A stretch of DNA of 64,000 nucleotides from [Phialemoniopsis] sp. UDSM-2020 (GCA_018873225.1 JAEILZ010000004.1:2604001-2668000); one strand, 5' to 3'. Positions 34,065-46,538 are shown, numbered from the stretch's first letter. A program made the numbers and translations. The notes: generated by a model from the letters alone, not told the origin.

Positions 34065-34881
34065 ATGGGCCGCTCAGTCAGACAAAAGCGGAAGAACCGG
34101 TCGTCCCGGTCGACCGTCCAGACGCACAACAAGGCAAAGAAGCTACTAAACCCTCTGGGCAACGACATCATCGCAAAGAACTGGTTCATTCACCTTCCCC
34201 AACCCGTTGCCTGCTTCGAGAGCCAATTGTCCTAACTTGAAACACAGGGACAAGAATGAAACTCTCACCCAAAACTACCGCCGTCTCGGCCTCGCGACCC
34301 GTCTGCAAAATGTCGCCGGCGGCAGCGACCCCGTCCTGACGCGCACCAACGACGCCGTCACCAAGGCCGCGCGCCCCAAGAAGGACCCCCTCACCATCAA
34401 CCCCGTCACCTCGGGCGACGTCGGCAGCGGCAAGTCCTCGGGCGCCGTGCTCGCCGGCAACGGCGTCATCCGCGAGGTGCGCGTCGAGCGTGACGCCCAG
34501 GGCCGCATCGTCCGGGTGCTCGACGGCCGGGGGCCGAACCCGCTCCACGACCCGCTCAACGATCTCGACTCGGACTCGGAGATGGAGGGCGGCGTAATCG
34601 CGGAGGAACATGAGTGGGGCGGGTTGAGCGACCGTGAGGAGGATGAGGACGACGAGAGCAGGCCCGAGGTGATACGGCAGCTGGAGAGGGAGGCGAGGAG
34701 GCCGGTCGTGAAGACGCCGCGGCACCTGAGCGGAAGGGAGGTGGAGTGGTTGCAGAGCCTGGTAGACAGGCATGGCGATGACGTGCAGGCGATGGCGAGA
34801 GATCGAAAACTCAACCCGATGCAGCAGACGGCGGCGGACATCGCCAAGAGGATCAAGAAGTGGCGGAAGAACGAGGCATGA
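34065..34881 (+). CDS. NOP16: Nop16, nucleolar 60S ribosome-biogenesis protein
   Basis: Two exons, 34065-34183 and 34248-34881, 250 residues. The N-terminus (MGRSVRQKRKNRSS) is strongly basic, and the splice restores the family signature AKNWDKNETLTQNYRRLGL. An acidic stretch (DREEDEDDE) follows near residue 180, and the C-terminus has a conserved helical segment ending in KRIKKWRKNEA. Nop16 is a constituent of pre-60S ribosomal particles in the nucleolus. The intron donor is GTTCAT, weaker than usual, but the frame and protein signature both require it. The gene converges with the MARVEL-type gene downstream. Confidence 0.93.
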
Positions 34882-35228
34882 ATTTGTCATTCCCGGTTGA
34901 GCATACTTCAGGCGTTATGGGCGTGTTTATCCAAAAGGCAAAGCCGTATGACCCACGGAAACGGGATCCGGCAAGCAGTGCACTTACGAGACAGGCCAAG
35001 CATCAGTTCATGTTATAAGGAATAGAGAAAACCTTCATCAATATACATGGTATCTAATGACCTATCAACGCCGTGGGAAAAGAAACCATTTGGCCTAATC
35101 CAGTGGCCATCTCAAGTCTATCTTCGTAGCTTGAATGACCGAGCACCATTCACCAGGCTTGTTCTATAGTCGCAATGTCCAAAGCAAATTACATCGTCAA
35201 CCGCCCGTCCCCGTTCCATTCGTGTCGC

Positions 35229-36221
35229 TTAATGTTGCACAGTACGGTCATAATTACCAGCCGGGAACTGCGCCGGCTGGTCGTCATCGTACTCGGATAC
35301 CGCCGGCTTCGCGTATGGCCTGCCAGCGCCAAGGTGACTGGCACCACCGTAGCTCTCGCCCGCATCCGGTACAGAGTAGTGGTTGTCGTCAAAGGGGTTC
35401 GGGCTGGGGTTATTGTCACGGCGCCCCATTGACGAGTACGGGTCCTGAGTGGGCTCGCCATAACCATAACCGGTATCGAACGCATGAGGGTCATGCGGGT
35501 CGTGGGGCGCATGGTTGTCGTTGTCATGGTCGTTCATGTTGACAGGGGCGTAAGCCTCTTCGTCGTGCGGCGCCATCGAGAAGGCAGCCTTATCAGGGTC
35601 GATGTTTTGGGTCTTGGACTGACCACGATCATAGCCAGGGAGGTGGCCGTTGAACTGGTAGTACTTGAGGGTGTAGATACTCAAGAATGTGGTCACACAG
35701 AAGAGGATACTATGGGCGTTCCAAAGTTAGTCTGCTGAAGAGCGATAAGCACTGTCAAGGGGAGGAAGAGACGTACAAGATGAGGACACCCAAACCCACG
35801 ATGGCCTTGCTGATGCCGCAGCGGTTGCCGCAAGAGTTTTTGGTATTGTATGAGGCCTGAGTCGCAAAAGCCGACAGCCACAGGAAGGTAAAGACGGCAT
35901 CGACAATGATCATGGCATGCGGCTCGGCAAGTTTGCGCGTCCTGGGGAAGCGCGGAGCCCCGATGAGATAGATCCATGCTGGAATGGAAAGAAAGCACTA
36001 GCAAATGTACTATCAGTAAAAAGTTCGAGATGCGGCACACGGGGAAAAAACCTTACCACCGCGAATGTCCAGCCATTGTTACCATCGATCTTGGCTCCTT
36101 CTCCCCTGAAGACCGCGATTTCGAGACACCATATCACGAAGCTAATAACAAACTGCGTAACATGGAGGATGAGCTTGGTCAAAGGGACGCGCTCGGGGTT
36201 GAACTCGAATTCGTCCCACAT
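35229..36221 (-). CDS. MARVEL-type four-helix membrane protein
   Basis: Three exons, 36221-36057, 35997-35777 and 35709-35229, give 288 residues. Four hydrophobic segments occur in the first half: after LTKLILHVTQ, around FAVCFLSIPAWIYLIG, around IVDAVFTFLWLSAF, and GVLIFILFCVTTFLSIY, the last two falling on either side of two conserved cysteines (NSCGNRC). This layout fits fungal MARVEL-domain proteins, which sit in the plasma membrane or endomembranes. The cytosolic tail is long, hydrophilic and rich in Asp, His, Pro and Tyr. Both introns fall inside the membrane domain, which explains why no single long frame is seen. The start is the first in-frame ATG of the conserved part; a further upstream frame (His/Arg-rich) looks non-coding. 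Confidence 0.82.
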
Positions 36222-38196
36222 GCTGGGCTTTGGTTTCTGTGCGCCTTTTGTTGATGTTTGTCGGGGAGAACGATGGTGATGATGAATACGAGAGTCGTAA
36301 GAAAAACGGAGGGTTGCTGGGCAGGCTGTGGGTACAGTCTTACGCACTGACGTCGTAGGGTAGCAATTTATCGACGCTCGTCAAGGTGAGGTATCGCAGA
36401 GAGTTGTAAGTCGTCGGTCTCCGGTGAGAAGCGATGTTCCAGGGCTAATACGGTCAAGTTGACTGAATGGGCGGGTTTGGAGAAAACAAAAGTGGTGTTT
36501 ATCCTGGGGCCTGAAGATTTAAGAGATTGCGCAAGATGTCCAGAGCTTGAAGGGTTTTGGTCTGGCTGTGTTGCTCGTTGGCCTGGCTATTGGAGCAGAG
36601 ACGGCTTGGCGGGTCTCCAAGAAAGGAGCAAAGCCACGCTCGACCTACGAAAGCTGTACCGCGTGCGGTAGTGACTGGTCTAGTGGCCGCAGTTTCTGCG
36701 CCACGCTGGAACGGGTGGCTCCAGGCGACCAATCGCACCGTTGGCGGCGGCAGCGGCTGAGGTCTAGTGGAATCTTGGGGACCCTTAGCACCTTCGATAG
36801 GCGGATTACATCAGGGAGGCAGCACATGTTGACGGAGAGCCCAGCGTTTTTGCCGGCGGCAAACCTTGGATGCCGCCATGTGTGCTGCTATTTTTGATCG
36901 CATACCAGACAGTTACAGTTCAAATTGATAGAATACAGTGTTGAGCATTCCTGTTTGCGGTAGTTATTCGGTAATCAAGTTACTGCCGAGTCAATGCCTT
37001 CTTCATTCAAAGGATTTCCCCGATCTCTGCACACTCGCCACATGGTTTCTCCATGCTGACGACACCCTAAACATACTGCGAATCCGACTACGTAATGTCA
37101 CAGGCACCCTTCACATTGGTGTATTCTGCATCGCCTCAGCCCGTCCCCACAAACGGACAGTCCGGCAGGGGCATCTCCTCCCGTCTTGACGTTTTAGGTC
37201 TCAATTCGGCCAAGGCGTACAAGCCTCGATTCCTAACCGCTGACCAGATAGTTCTACATTCCAGCTGTCAAAGTCCAACAACGGAAACAAGGGCTGGGCT
37301 AGGTCGAAAACGGAGATGGGCGACCTTGCCATACCTTGTCCCGAAGAGCCTCAAATGAATCAACCAATGATGCATGTTCAGCCTGACCATTCCGATGCCT
37401 TGGATTTGCATTGCCGGCCCCGCCAAACCCAAGACAGCGGCTCTGCGGTGGTGAAGATGGAGCATGGCACGACCTACCAAGCCTACCTAGGATCCCAACA
37501 TGGTGATGTTCTCAAATCGAACAGACTTTTACTCTTGCGGTTAGCTTCCAGAGATGCCTTCTTTCGGCATGATACTGCTCCTCGGTTTGATCTCGCTCTC
37601 CCGCTCGGACTTCATTGTTAGTGCTTGACGTCCAGCAAGCGGCAACTGTTCGCCGATCGCCGATGCCGCACTTGATAAGTGAATGATGTTGACCAAGATC
37701 CATCCTGCTTGCAGGTGATGAAGCCACGAAAACTCAGGCATTCCACGGCATCTACGACATCGACTGGAGGGAAAGTATCACGATTTTGTTCTCAAGAGTG
37801 CAACGTCGACACTGCAATTGGCATTGGTATTCGCTTCACAACGAGCTGAGGAGTCCGGTCGGGTGAACGCCGATCGTGGGCGACTCAATTCGGTCTAGGT
37901 CCACAATTGCCTAGCGCCATCATCGGCCTAGGCTCCCCGAACATCGCCGGCCCCTCCAGAGTCATTCCCTCATTTTCAAGGGACCTTTCGTGCTTGTTAT
38001 CTCTCTCCGCATTCTTTGATCCACCTGGAGAATTTTCCTGCTTTGCAACCCTCCAGAACTTCAGAACTCCTCAGCTCTCGTTGTGCAGTTCGAGCGACAT
38101 TGCAATCATTCAAAGACAACCTAGTCGATTCGTGCACCCATTCTCTGGTTGATATTCGGCCTTTCAAAGCCGCCCGGAGGAACCGTTAACAAAAGG
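36222..38196. other. Divergent promoter region, MARVEL protein and MFS transporter
   Basis: About 2 kb between divergent starts. Overlapping short frames on both strands near 36460-37620 do not resemble proteins. I see no RNA gene. Confidence 0.5.
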
Positions 38197-39861
38197 ATGG
38201 AGCCGAGTGGTCGCGTGGGTGACGAGGAACAGCCTCACATCACCACCAATGTACCCAATGGAGTTGTCCAAGATGAGAGGACGCCGCTCCTAGCTGGACA
38301 AGCTAATGCGGCGCCTGCTCAGGATGAGGAGCACACGGTTGTGGCCGATGAAATTTCCACGACTAGGCTCACCATCATTCTCGGTACTGCCTATGTTGGT
38401 GTCTTCCTAGGCGCTGTCGACGCCAGCATCATCGCCACTCTTTCTGCCCCTATCGCCAGCGAGTTCCAATCTTTGAGTCTTCTCTCTTGGCTCGCGACAG
38501 CTTACCTCATTGCCAATGCGGCTTGCCAGCCTATCTCCGGACGCCTGACTGACATCTTCGGGCGGGGACCTGGTCTTGTCTTCAGCAACATCTTCTTTGC
38601 TGCTGGCAATCTCATCTGTGGTCTGGCGCAGAGCGATGGCATTATGATTCTCGGTCGAGTTGTTGCCGGTATCGGTGGCGGTGGTCTCATGTCCATCTCG
38701 ACTTTCTTGGCCTCAGACTTGGTTCCCTTGCGGAAGAGAGGTGTCATCCAGGGTGTGGGCAACATCGCCTATGGTTCTGGATCCATGCTTGGAGGTGTAT
38801 TCGGCGGTCTAGTCAACGATCACTCTTCGTTGGGCTGGCGGCTTGCCTTCCTCATCCAAGTCCCTCCGGTCTTGATTTCCGCAGTCCTGGTATTCTTTCT
38901 GGTCAAGGTGCCTCCCAAGGTGTCAAACAAATCTCTCATCTCACGCATCGACTTTGGAGGCGTCTTCCTCATTGTGTCCTTCCTCGTCCTCCTCCTACTC
39001 GGCTTGAATGCCGGAGGTAACCTCGTCTCCTGGACACACCCACTGGTCCTCACTACCATTCCGCTGTCGTTTGTCGTTCTCGTGGTCTTTGTTTGGTGGG
39101 AGACAGGCAGGAAGCAACCTATCATTCCGGTCCGGCTGCTGATTGACCGGACGGTGCTCACTGCCTGCTTCACCAATCTTCTTGGAACGATGGCATCGAT
39201 GATGCTCCTCTTCTATATGCCCCTGTACCTGCAGGTCCTGGGGCATTCCGCCACGGCTGCCGGTCTCCGCGTCCTGGCCTCCTCTCTGGGCGTTTCCATC
39301 ACCTCTGTCGGCAGCGGGTTTTGGATGAAGCGCACTGGTCGTTACCTGTTGCTCGGTATTTTCGGTCTCCTGATCTTCGCCTCTGGTGCTGGCATCGCTG
39401 CTACTCTCGACGCCCACTCACCCGACTGGAAGCCTTTCCTGGCCTTCTTTTTCATTGGTGGTGGTTACGGCATCATGCTGACGGTCACCCTGCTTGCGTG
39501 TATCGCTGCCGTGGATCACGGCCACCAAGCTGTCATCACCTCGGCCACTTATGCCTTCCGCTCTGTCGGAGCCACTGTCGGTATCACCTGCGCAGGTGCG
39601 GTCTACCAGAACCTCTTGCGTGATCGTCTCTGGGACCGGTTTGGCGATGTGCCCGGGGCTGAAGAGATCATCAATCGCGTCAGGGATGATCTGGGTGAAC
39701 TTAAGAGGCTGCCTCCAGGCTGGTTCGACGGTGTTATTGCCAGTTTCATGGATGCATTCCGAGGTGTGTGGTTCCTTGCGCTGGGCTGTGCCATTGGAGC
39801 AACCATTTGTGTCTCCCTGATGAGACAACACACCCTCCACCACAATCTTGAAAGGAGGTAA
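38197..39861 (+). CDS. MFS transporter, DHA2 type (14 helices), Vba/Fnx1-like
   Basis: An intron-free gene of 554 residues; the first ATG (38197) precedes a 75-residue hydrophilic tail. Fourteen hydrophobic helices follow, with the MFS motif A between helices 2 and 3 (GRLTDIFGRGPGL) and the motif C region characteristic of antiporters in helix 5 (GSGSMLGGVFGGL). The closest named relatives I recognise are the vacuolar basic amino acid permeases of the Vba/Fnx1 group, with drug-proton antiporters as the alternative. The tail contains ERTPLL (residues 27-32), an ExxxLL sorting signal typical of proteins sent to the vacuole, which favours the vacuolar role. The substrate is not determinable from sequence. 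Confidence 0.88.
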   Translation: MEPSGRVGDEEQPHITTNVPNGVVQDERTPLLAGQANAAPAQDEEHTVVADEISTTRLTIILGTAYVGVFLGAVDASIIATLSAPIASEFQSLSLLSWLATAYLIANAACQPISGRLTDIFGRGPGLVFSNIFFAAGNLICGLAQSDGIMILGRVVAGIGGGGLMSISTFLASDLVPLRKRGVIQGVGNIAYGSGSMLGGVFGGLVNDHSSLGWRLAFLIQVPPVLISAVLVFFLVKVPPKVSNKSLISRIDFGGVFLIVSFLVLLLLGLNAGGNLVSWTHPLVLTTIPLSFVVLVVFVWWETGRKQPIIPVRLLIDRTVLTACFTNLLGTMASMMLLFYMPLYLQVLGHSATAAGLRVLASSLGVSITSVGSGFWMKRTGRYLLLGIFGLLIFASGAGIAATLDAHSPDWKPFLAFFFIGGGYGIMLTVTLLACIAAVDHGHQAVITSATYAFRSVGATVGITCAGAVYQNLLRDRLWDRFGDVPGAEEIINRVRDDLGELKRLPPGWFDGVIASFMDAFRGVWFLALGCAIGATICVSLMRQHTLHHNLERR

Positions 39862-40535
39862 GCTTTGGTAGCAGCTGGATATGGGGGAAGAATAGATCAC
39901 TGTAGATAAGCTGCGGTGAGGTACAGGTACAAGACAATTTTTGTACGAAACAGTTGGCAAGGCATACATCAGATATCAGATGTGTAAGAGATGGTTGTCC
40001 TTTAATTCCGTAGAGTAGAGTCTTTGGCATAGCGCTGCTGAGAGTTTGTACTAGTTGCTTAAGGTAGTTGATGAGAATTTGGTAGCTGTCTGAGCAGGTA
40101 CACAGTTCAGAGGATGTTCCCAAACCCTGCTCTCAAAGGCTCAAAAACCTTCCTTTCATTTGTTGCGGTCTTGCCTTATTACCACCAGGCCTATTGATGC
40201 ATCATTGCCTCATTGTTCCAGGGATTTGGTGGGACCTCGAGGTGTACATCAAGGTGGGTCTTCCACTTACAGCACACTTGCCTAGCGCTTGTTGCTGTTA
40301 GAGGGGCACCTGCATTTTTGACTTTCAGTTGACATCAGTCTTGAATCTCGACGCGACGCGCGACGAACCTCCAGCTACATCATCAACGCCATCGTTTCCC
40401 TGAACCCCAGAGGTCCCTGGGTCGACAACCCCGATCATATCCATCCTGGTATCGAGGCCAACTGCTACGAAAATGCTCTGAAGCAAAGGATTTCATTTGT
40501 CCCCGATCAATGCGAATGCGCCCCAGTCCACGACC
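39862..40535. other. Intergenic between MFS gene and CDC16
   Basis: A 674-base stretch holding the 3' end of the transporter and the promoter of the next gene. No other feature seen; an additional 5' exon of CDC16 could lie here. Confidence 0.5.
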
Positions 40536-42576
40536 ATGGAGAAGTTCCTGCGGGACTGGAGGCAAGACGCCTTGAACAAGGCGCAGTATGAATCGGCCAT
40601 CTTTATCGGTGACAAACTGTATGCTATGACCGGTATGATATTGTCTCCCTACCTCACATTGCATGCATTGCATGGCCTTCAATGGAATTGCCAGGACTGA
40701 CCAAATCCCCAACGCCACAGCTGATGACAAAGATGCCTTCTGGCTTGCGCAAGTCCATTTTGTCACCGGAAACTACACCCGCGCACAGTCGCTATTGTCC
40801 AAGTCCGAACTGATTGCCCGCAATCCTTCCTGTCGCTATTTGAGTGCCCATTGCCTTGTAAAGCAATCGCGCTTTGACGAAGCCCTCGCTGTGCTTGGCG
40901 AGCGTAATCCCATACACCTCATACCAGCAAAGGGTAACAAGCGCAAGACACCAAACACCACCTCGTCTTCGTCTGGTCAAGCTGCGACAGGGGAGCGAAG
41001 CAAAAATGGCACTTCGAAAGCATCGGCTTCAACGACAGCAACAGAGAGAGGAGCAGCCCCTCCTCAGGATGAGGCAGCAGTAGAGGAGGCCAACAATCGG
41101 CGGTATGAGGCAGGCATGTGTTATCTGAGAGGCATATGCTACGCCAAGCAGAATGCATTTGACCGAGCCAAGCAATGCTACAAGGATGCTGTGCTCATCG
41201 ACGTACAGTGCTTCGAAGCCTTTCACCAGCTCACCAAGAACTCGCTCATGTCACCACAAGAGGAGTGGGAGTTCTTGGATGAGCTCAATTTCAAGTCCAT
41301 CACCATCGAAGGAGATCCCGATACGTCATCCGAGGCGGGCGATTTTACAAAGATGCTGTACTGTACTCGATTCTCCAAATATCGGAACCCGGAGCCCTTC
41401 AAAACTGCCTCGGAATGCTTGGCCACGCATTATGGTCTGGCAACAAATCCAGACCTGCTCCTCGCCCGCGCAGACTTGCTGTACACTCAGTGCAGGTACA
41501 AGGACGCACTTCAGATCACGAGCTCCATCCTCGAAGAGGACAAGTATAACTTCAGCATTTACCCGCTACATCTGGCTTGCCTGTTCGAACTCAGACATCA
41601 GAACGTCCTCTTCCTCATCGCCCACGACCTTGCGGACAACCACCCAGAGGAACCGTGTACGTGGTTAGCGGTTGGCATCTACTATTTCGCCATCCATAGA
41701 ATCGCCGAGGCGCGGCGGTATTTCAGCAAAGCCAGCATGATAGATGCTCACTTTGGACCTGCATGGATAGGATTTGCGCACACGTTTGCCGCGGAAGGCG
41801 AACATGACCAAGCCATATCGGCCTACTCGACCGCGGCCCGATTGTTCATGGGCACGCATCTCCCACAGGTCTTCCTGGGTATGCAGAACCATGCAATGAA
41901 CAATATGACGGTGGCAGAAGAATTTCTCAAGACTGCGTTTGGGTTGTGTAAGGAGGATCCCCTGCTGCTCAACGAGATGGGAGTCGTGTGCTACCACCAG
42001 AACCGCCCTGTGGAGGCTGCTAAACTGTTCGAGGCGGCGCTGCGGGTGGCGAGTGATATCGACAGCGACCCGACGGCGTGGTTGGCGCCACGGACAAATC
42101 TGGCCCATGCATGCCGCCGCATGCGCCAGTTTGGAGATGCGTTGGCACATTTTGATGAGGTTCTCCGCCAGGGAGGTAAGGATGCAGCCATATTTTGTGC
42201 CAAGGGCTTGATCCACCTTGACCAGGGCCGAGCGGATGAAGCGGTCAGGGTGCTGCACGAGGCGCTTGCAATCAGTCCTCAGGATCCTATAGCAACAGAG
42301 CTGCTAAACAAGGCGCTCGAGGAGACGGCAGATGCCGATCTAGGGGTAGGACAGCCAGGAGCCGCAGGTGAGGAGCCGGGTGCCATCGAGGCCGAGATGG
42401 TAGGCTTCGAGAGGGAGCTTCTGCAGAAGCGTCAGGTGGCGAGAACCAAGATAGCGAATGGATCCAGGCACGCGGCAAAGGGCAAAGGCAAGGAGCGGAT
42501 GGTTGGCGGCGGCAGCAGACGACGCGCCGCGCTTGGCGATGACAACGATGGAGGCAGCATGATGGAAATGAGCTAG
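40536..42576 (+). CDS. CDC16: Cdc16/Apc6/Cut9, TPR subunit of the anaphase-promoting complex
   Basis: Two exons, 40536-40632 and 40721-42576, 650 residues. The protein opens with the family's conserved segment (MEKFLRDWRQDALNKAQYES) and continues with TPR units throughout, including YLRGICYAKQNAFDRAKQCY, FAAEGEHDQAISAYSTAARL and HLDQGRADEAVRVLHEALAI. A Ser/Thr-rich insert near residues 100-150 interrupts the first TPRs, and the last 80 residues are basic and disordered. Cdc16 forms a dimeric scaffold in the ubiquitin ligase that triggers anaphase and mitotic exit. An in-frame stop lies upstream of the chosen ATG, but orthologues often have a longer N-terminus, so an upstream exon is possible. 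Confidence 0.92.
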
Positions 42577-45292
42577 ATAAGCTGCCCAGGTTCACGCGTC
42601 TACGATATCGACATGATTTTGGCGCATCACACAGGTTGGTGATACACTGTAGCTGCAGCCTTAGTAGCGAGAAGTTCGCATATGACTCCGCATAACTGCG
42701 CACCCTCACGGTGAGGCAAACTAGCCGAGCTACGCAGGTACCCAGATTTCGAATGACAAGAATAATTGAAATGCTTCACGATCAAACCATCAGGAAGTCT
42801 GTGACGGCTCTGACTCTAATTCTGTCTCTGGCCTGACACCGAATGACTGTGTCGTGAATAATACCTGCCGTCGCCGTCGTAGCCTGTCGTGCCTGCGCGA
42901 GAGCTAGGTAGCTCATTCGTTTGGTGTAGGCAGGCAGGCAGGCACGAGCCTCAAGGCGCACCCCAACACGGCCCCACAAAAGCGGCAGGCGGTGTTGGGC
43001 GGCATTAACGCAGATTGCAGGCTCGCTTAGGCCACCCTAGCCCAGTATAAATGTCTCGCGACCCCCCCAAGATTTTGGAATTTTTCTTCTCTTTTGGTTC
43101 TCCATCCTAGTGCACGGGCGTGACGCGAAGCAGTGAGGATTATTCCGAGCTCGCGTTTTTGCTAGTTGAAAACTATACTATGACCACTCCTGTCGGGCTT
43201 CGGCCTGGCAGGGAATTTTTGGCAAACTAATCGAAGCACGTTTCGATGGAGATTTTTCTTTTTTTCTTTCATTGCCTACGCTCCCTGGCTGGAGCGTGGT
43301 GAAGAAGGGAAGCTGGACACACGAGGGACGAAGTGAAGAAGAAGTGAACACACGCATCTTGTCATGGCTATCTATGGAGGAATCAGGATCATTTGGGAAT
43401 ATCATCTGCTGCTGCGGCTGCCATCGTCGCGATGAGTGTGCGCGGTGTGGGGGATGTTTTTGCTTCGCGTCGAAATTGCTCGTGTGCTTGATCAATGTTT
43501 GGGTAGAAGGCTGTCTCGAGCTACCACGTAGAATTGTTGAGGACGCAGCTCGAGCCACCAAGCTGAAGGATCTTTGCAGCAGTGTTTTGTATCCTGGAAA
43601 AGCGAATGGAAATCAATATTCTGGTAGATTAGCCCCAAAGAAACCTGATCCCTTCGATACTCGCTTTGACGTGCTGTCAGCTCCAGCCTCAATTGTGATG
43701 AAGCTTGGATGTTGAAGCAATGCAACGCCAGGGCCAATCGTCTTTCTCTTGATCTTGCTACTTTACGGTTGAGCTAGATTGACATTAAGCTACCTAGTAC
43801 ATCTGATGAATTCCCTTGGTCTTTACAATGGCCTCCCGAGCAAGGTTTGATTATGCTTTTGCTGAGTAAATTTTGAGCCTCATCGGTGCGACTAGCGTGT
43901 CCCGTTTCGAGCTGCAGTTATGCCAGCAGCTGCCGCGCTGTTGGGAGTAGCGCATTAGCAGCAGTCACTGAGCTGTTCACGAGCCCCTGGCTCAATGTGA
44001 AGCTCATCTCATACGGCCAATGGTCGGAGGAGTTGGCGAAAACGAGCTGTAGCCCTGTTGGGAAGCTTGCGGTAGCACTGAATCGTGTCAAGCTCTGCTG
44101 TAGCTCAAGTATCTTGATCCAAAGGCTCGGCTTCGGCGCCGGTTGCCTGGCACGCCTAGCCCGCCCAGTCAAGGATGGATCAAGATCAGTGGGGTGGCCC
44201 CCAGCACTGTACGAATTTTGGCGTCTTCTAAGCCTAGGCACTGTAGCAGCTGGTGTCCGGAGGGGGATGAGCAGCACAGATGGATAGACATCATTACGTC
44301 TGTCGCTACCACACAAGGAAGTTCCTCAATCCACCGTATCCATCCTGTCATCACTTGGGCCTGAATCGGCCAGAATACACCACATTCACGGCTCTGGATG
44401 TTCGTGGTCCGTAAGCAGAGGGCTGGAGTCGCCGCCGCTCCGATTGGCAGAACACGAAAAGGGAACGCTAAAGCTGAAGTCGCTGCTGGAGTGTCCGTTA
44501 ACGAGCTTGCCAGGATCGCCCCCAATGAGAAGTCGTGAAGAAGGTGTGGGGGTTCCAGTTTGAGTCTGTCGTCCTCTCTCGGTGCGCAGAAGCAGCACAG
44601 TGCGGGCTGGAGTTAGTCTGATGTTCCTCCGTTAGGCGAGGAAATACGCTGGGTCGGGCTAGGCAGGCTGGGCTGGGGGGGACTGACTGGAGGAGCGAGA
44701 TGGGTGTGGTGTGGTGTGGTATGGTGGTGCGTGGTGCGTGGTGCGTGTGGTGTCTGCCCGCCCGCCCTGCCGCCCGCTTTTTGTCCTCCTCCCTTCTTTG
44801 TCACTTGATCATCATCGAAACCTCGCCCAGCCGCTGCTCCATTTCATTTCCTTCCCACTCAAACCCAAACCCTCACCTCTCCGAATCGACCACCACTCGG
44901 CACCACGCCACCGCCTCTGCGACAATCGACACACATCGCCGTTGTCGCCGTCTGCGTTCATTCGCTTTTCACACCTATTACGATTTCGAACCGCCGCAAG
45001 CGTTGGGGACGAGTGCATGTTGCGGCAAACGGAGCATCCACAGCGATAGCCGTCGGCGGTTTCGCGCGACTCCTCGCCACCACAAACTGCTCATTTGAGC
45101 CTCACGACGCCGACGCCCTGCCATCGACCGCATCGCCGAATTTCAGTGAAGCGAATCAGTCGACCGTCACCTGCTTCCTCGTCGCCTTTTTTCCCCTTCC
45201 CTGGCCTCCTTTGTCCGACCGGCCCGTGGTCGCACGACGACAAATTTCGCTCCCTCTCCATCCCTCGGCTCATCCGCCTCCACAAGTCAATC
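42577..45292. other. Intergenic and leader of MED19
   Basis: About 2.7 kb with no supported gene. A TATA-like TATAAATG at 43046-43053 is followed by no convincing frame. The last 500 bases are CT-rich and probably form the leader of the Mediator gene; this leader contains a 10-codon upstream frame starting with ATG near 45013. Confidence 0.5.
44701..44750. repeat. GTGGTGC-type simple repeat
   Basis: A run of GTGGT and GTGGTGC units with minor changes, just upstream of the presumed MED19 leader. Confidence 0.75.
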
Positions 45293-46538
45293 ATGTCCTT
45301 CCACCCTCAGACACCACAGAGTCCCTCGCAATTGTCTCCTAGCACCATGGAGCCTCTTTCAAGCATGAACAGCTCGATGACTTCAATCACCACGGCTTTG
45401 CCGACTCCCGCACACAGTGTCAACGGTAGCTCCCTCCCTTCGGAGATGTCCCACGATGTCAATATGGGCGACGATTCGCCTCAAAAACGCAAGCGCGCGC
45501 TTGACGATCTCGGAGACCGAGAGCAGAAGAAAGTCCACATCGAGGATCGCAGACTTGGTATCAAAGACCTCCACCAGGATGTCGGTGAAAAATACCTGCT
45601 TTGCCAATCTCGTAAGACTCCCTTCACTCCCAGGCATAACTTCATCCGCTTGAGACACCGACATTCTTTTTTGACACTGCCGCTTCATCCTGTGACCCCC
45701 ATTTTTTCCTGAATGATTGCTTTGTTCGAGATCTTATTGAGGTTAACTCTGCTTTCCGCTAGCGCTCCTGCCGACCTTCCCCAACGTCTCTGAAGACCTG
45801 TATGAGGCCTTCAATTTGACGGGGATCGCTGCTGAGGTCGCCCGTACCCTTCCGAATGGCGAGAAGAACGCTATTCGAAAGACATACAAGGGACATATCA
45901 AGAAACTAGGCGTTAATGGTCATTTCGACTCAGTGAGGAAAGAGTTGAATGACGAGAACGGTTTCATGGCTTTGATTCACTGGCCCGAAGAAGAATGGAA
46001 TATGCGCCACGTCAAGGGTAGAGAGATCGAACTTGGCCTCTCGGCAGACACTCAAGCAAGCCTGCGAAAGGCTATGACGATGGCCAAGGGGCCAATCAAG
46101 AGGGATATTTGGGACAGTTCCGTGTTGGGTGACTTGTCCTCCGACAAGCTCGCTGCTGCAAGCAAACAATCATCGTCGGCGAGGCCAACTGCGCCCAACA
46201 CTCCCGCCCACTTCTCAGGTGCTTTCGGATCTCGACCGAAGGCTCAACAGGCCTTGGGCCAAGACGGGCGGCCGCGTCGCAGTATCAAGAAGCGAAGTTA
46301 TGGGGACAGCAGTTTCGAAGGTTATGGAGAGGGCTTTCCCGACGATGATGGAGGCGCGAATAGTGGCTACTCTACTGGCGAGGGTGAAGGCGGCCAGAAG
46401 AGGAGAAAAAAGGTGCTTACTAGCCTGTTTGCGCTTGCTAGGGCCTTTGCTAACATGCCACAGAACACTGGACCAGCCCAGTTCTCCCAACCGCCAGTAC
46501 GGCAGCAGAGCTATGGCCCGGGCATGGTTGGAGCTTAA
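45293..46538 (+). CDS. MED19: Mediator complex subunit Med19 (Rox3)
   Basis: Exon 1 is 45293-45611 and exon 2 begins at 45763; translation ends at 46538. The unspliced second exon gives 364 residues. The conserved Rox3 core lies around residues 110-185: [20 protein letters not shown] and [16 protein letters not shown], followed by acidic and tryptophan residues. The N-terminus is Ser/Thr/Pro-rich with a basic signal (QKRKRAL). Med19 is a head-module subunit of the Mediator complex, linking regulators to RNA polymerase II. A 51-base segment (46413-46463) near the end starts with GT, ends with CTAAC then CAG, and is a multiple of three without stop codons, so it can be spliced or retained; splicing would give 347 residues and a tail closer to relatives. 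Confidence 0.9.

Noticed and set aside
34186..34890. A 234-codon minus-strand frame opposite NOP16.
   Set aside because: It is the antisense of a conserved gene with strong codon bias; the plus strand carries the recognised protein.
43046..43715. TATAAATG followed by a 147-codon frame, suggesting a small gene.
   Set aside because: The frame starts without an ATG near its beginning, has no known domain, and I found no splice-supported extension. The TATA match may be chance.
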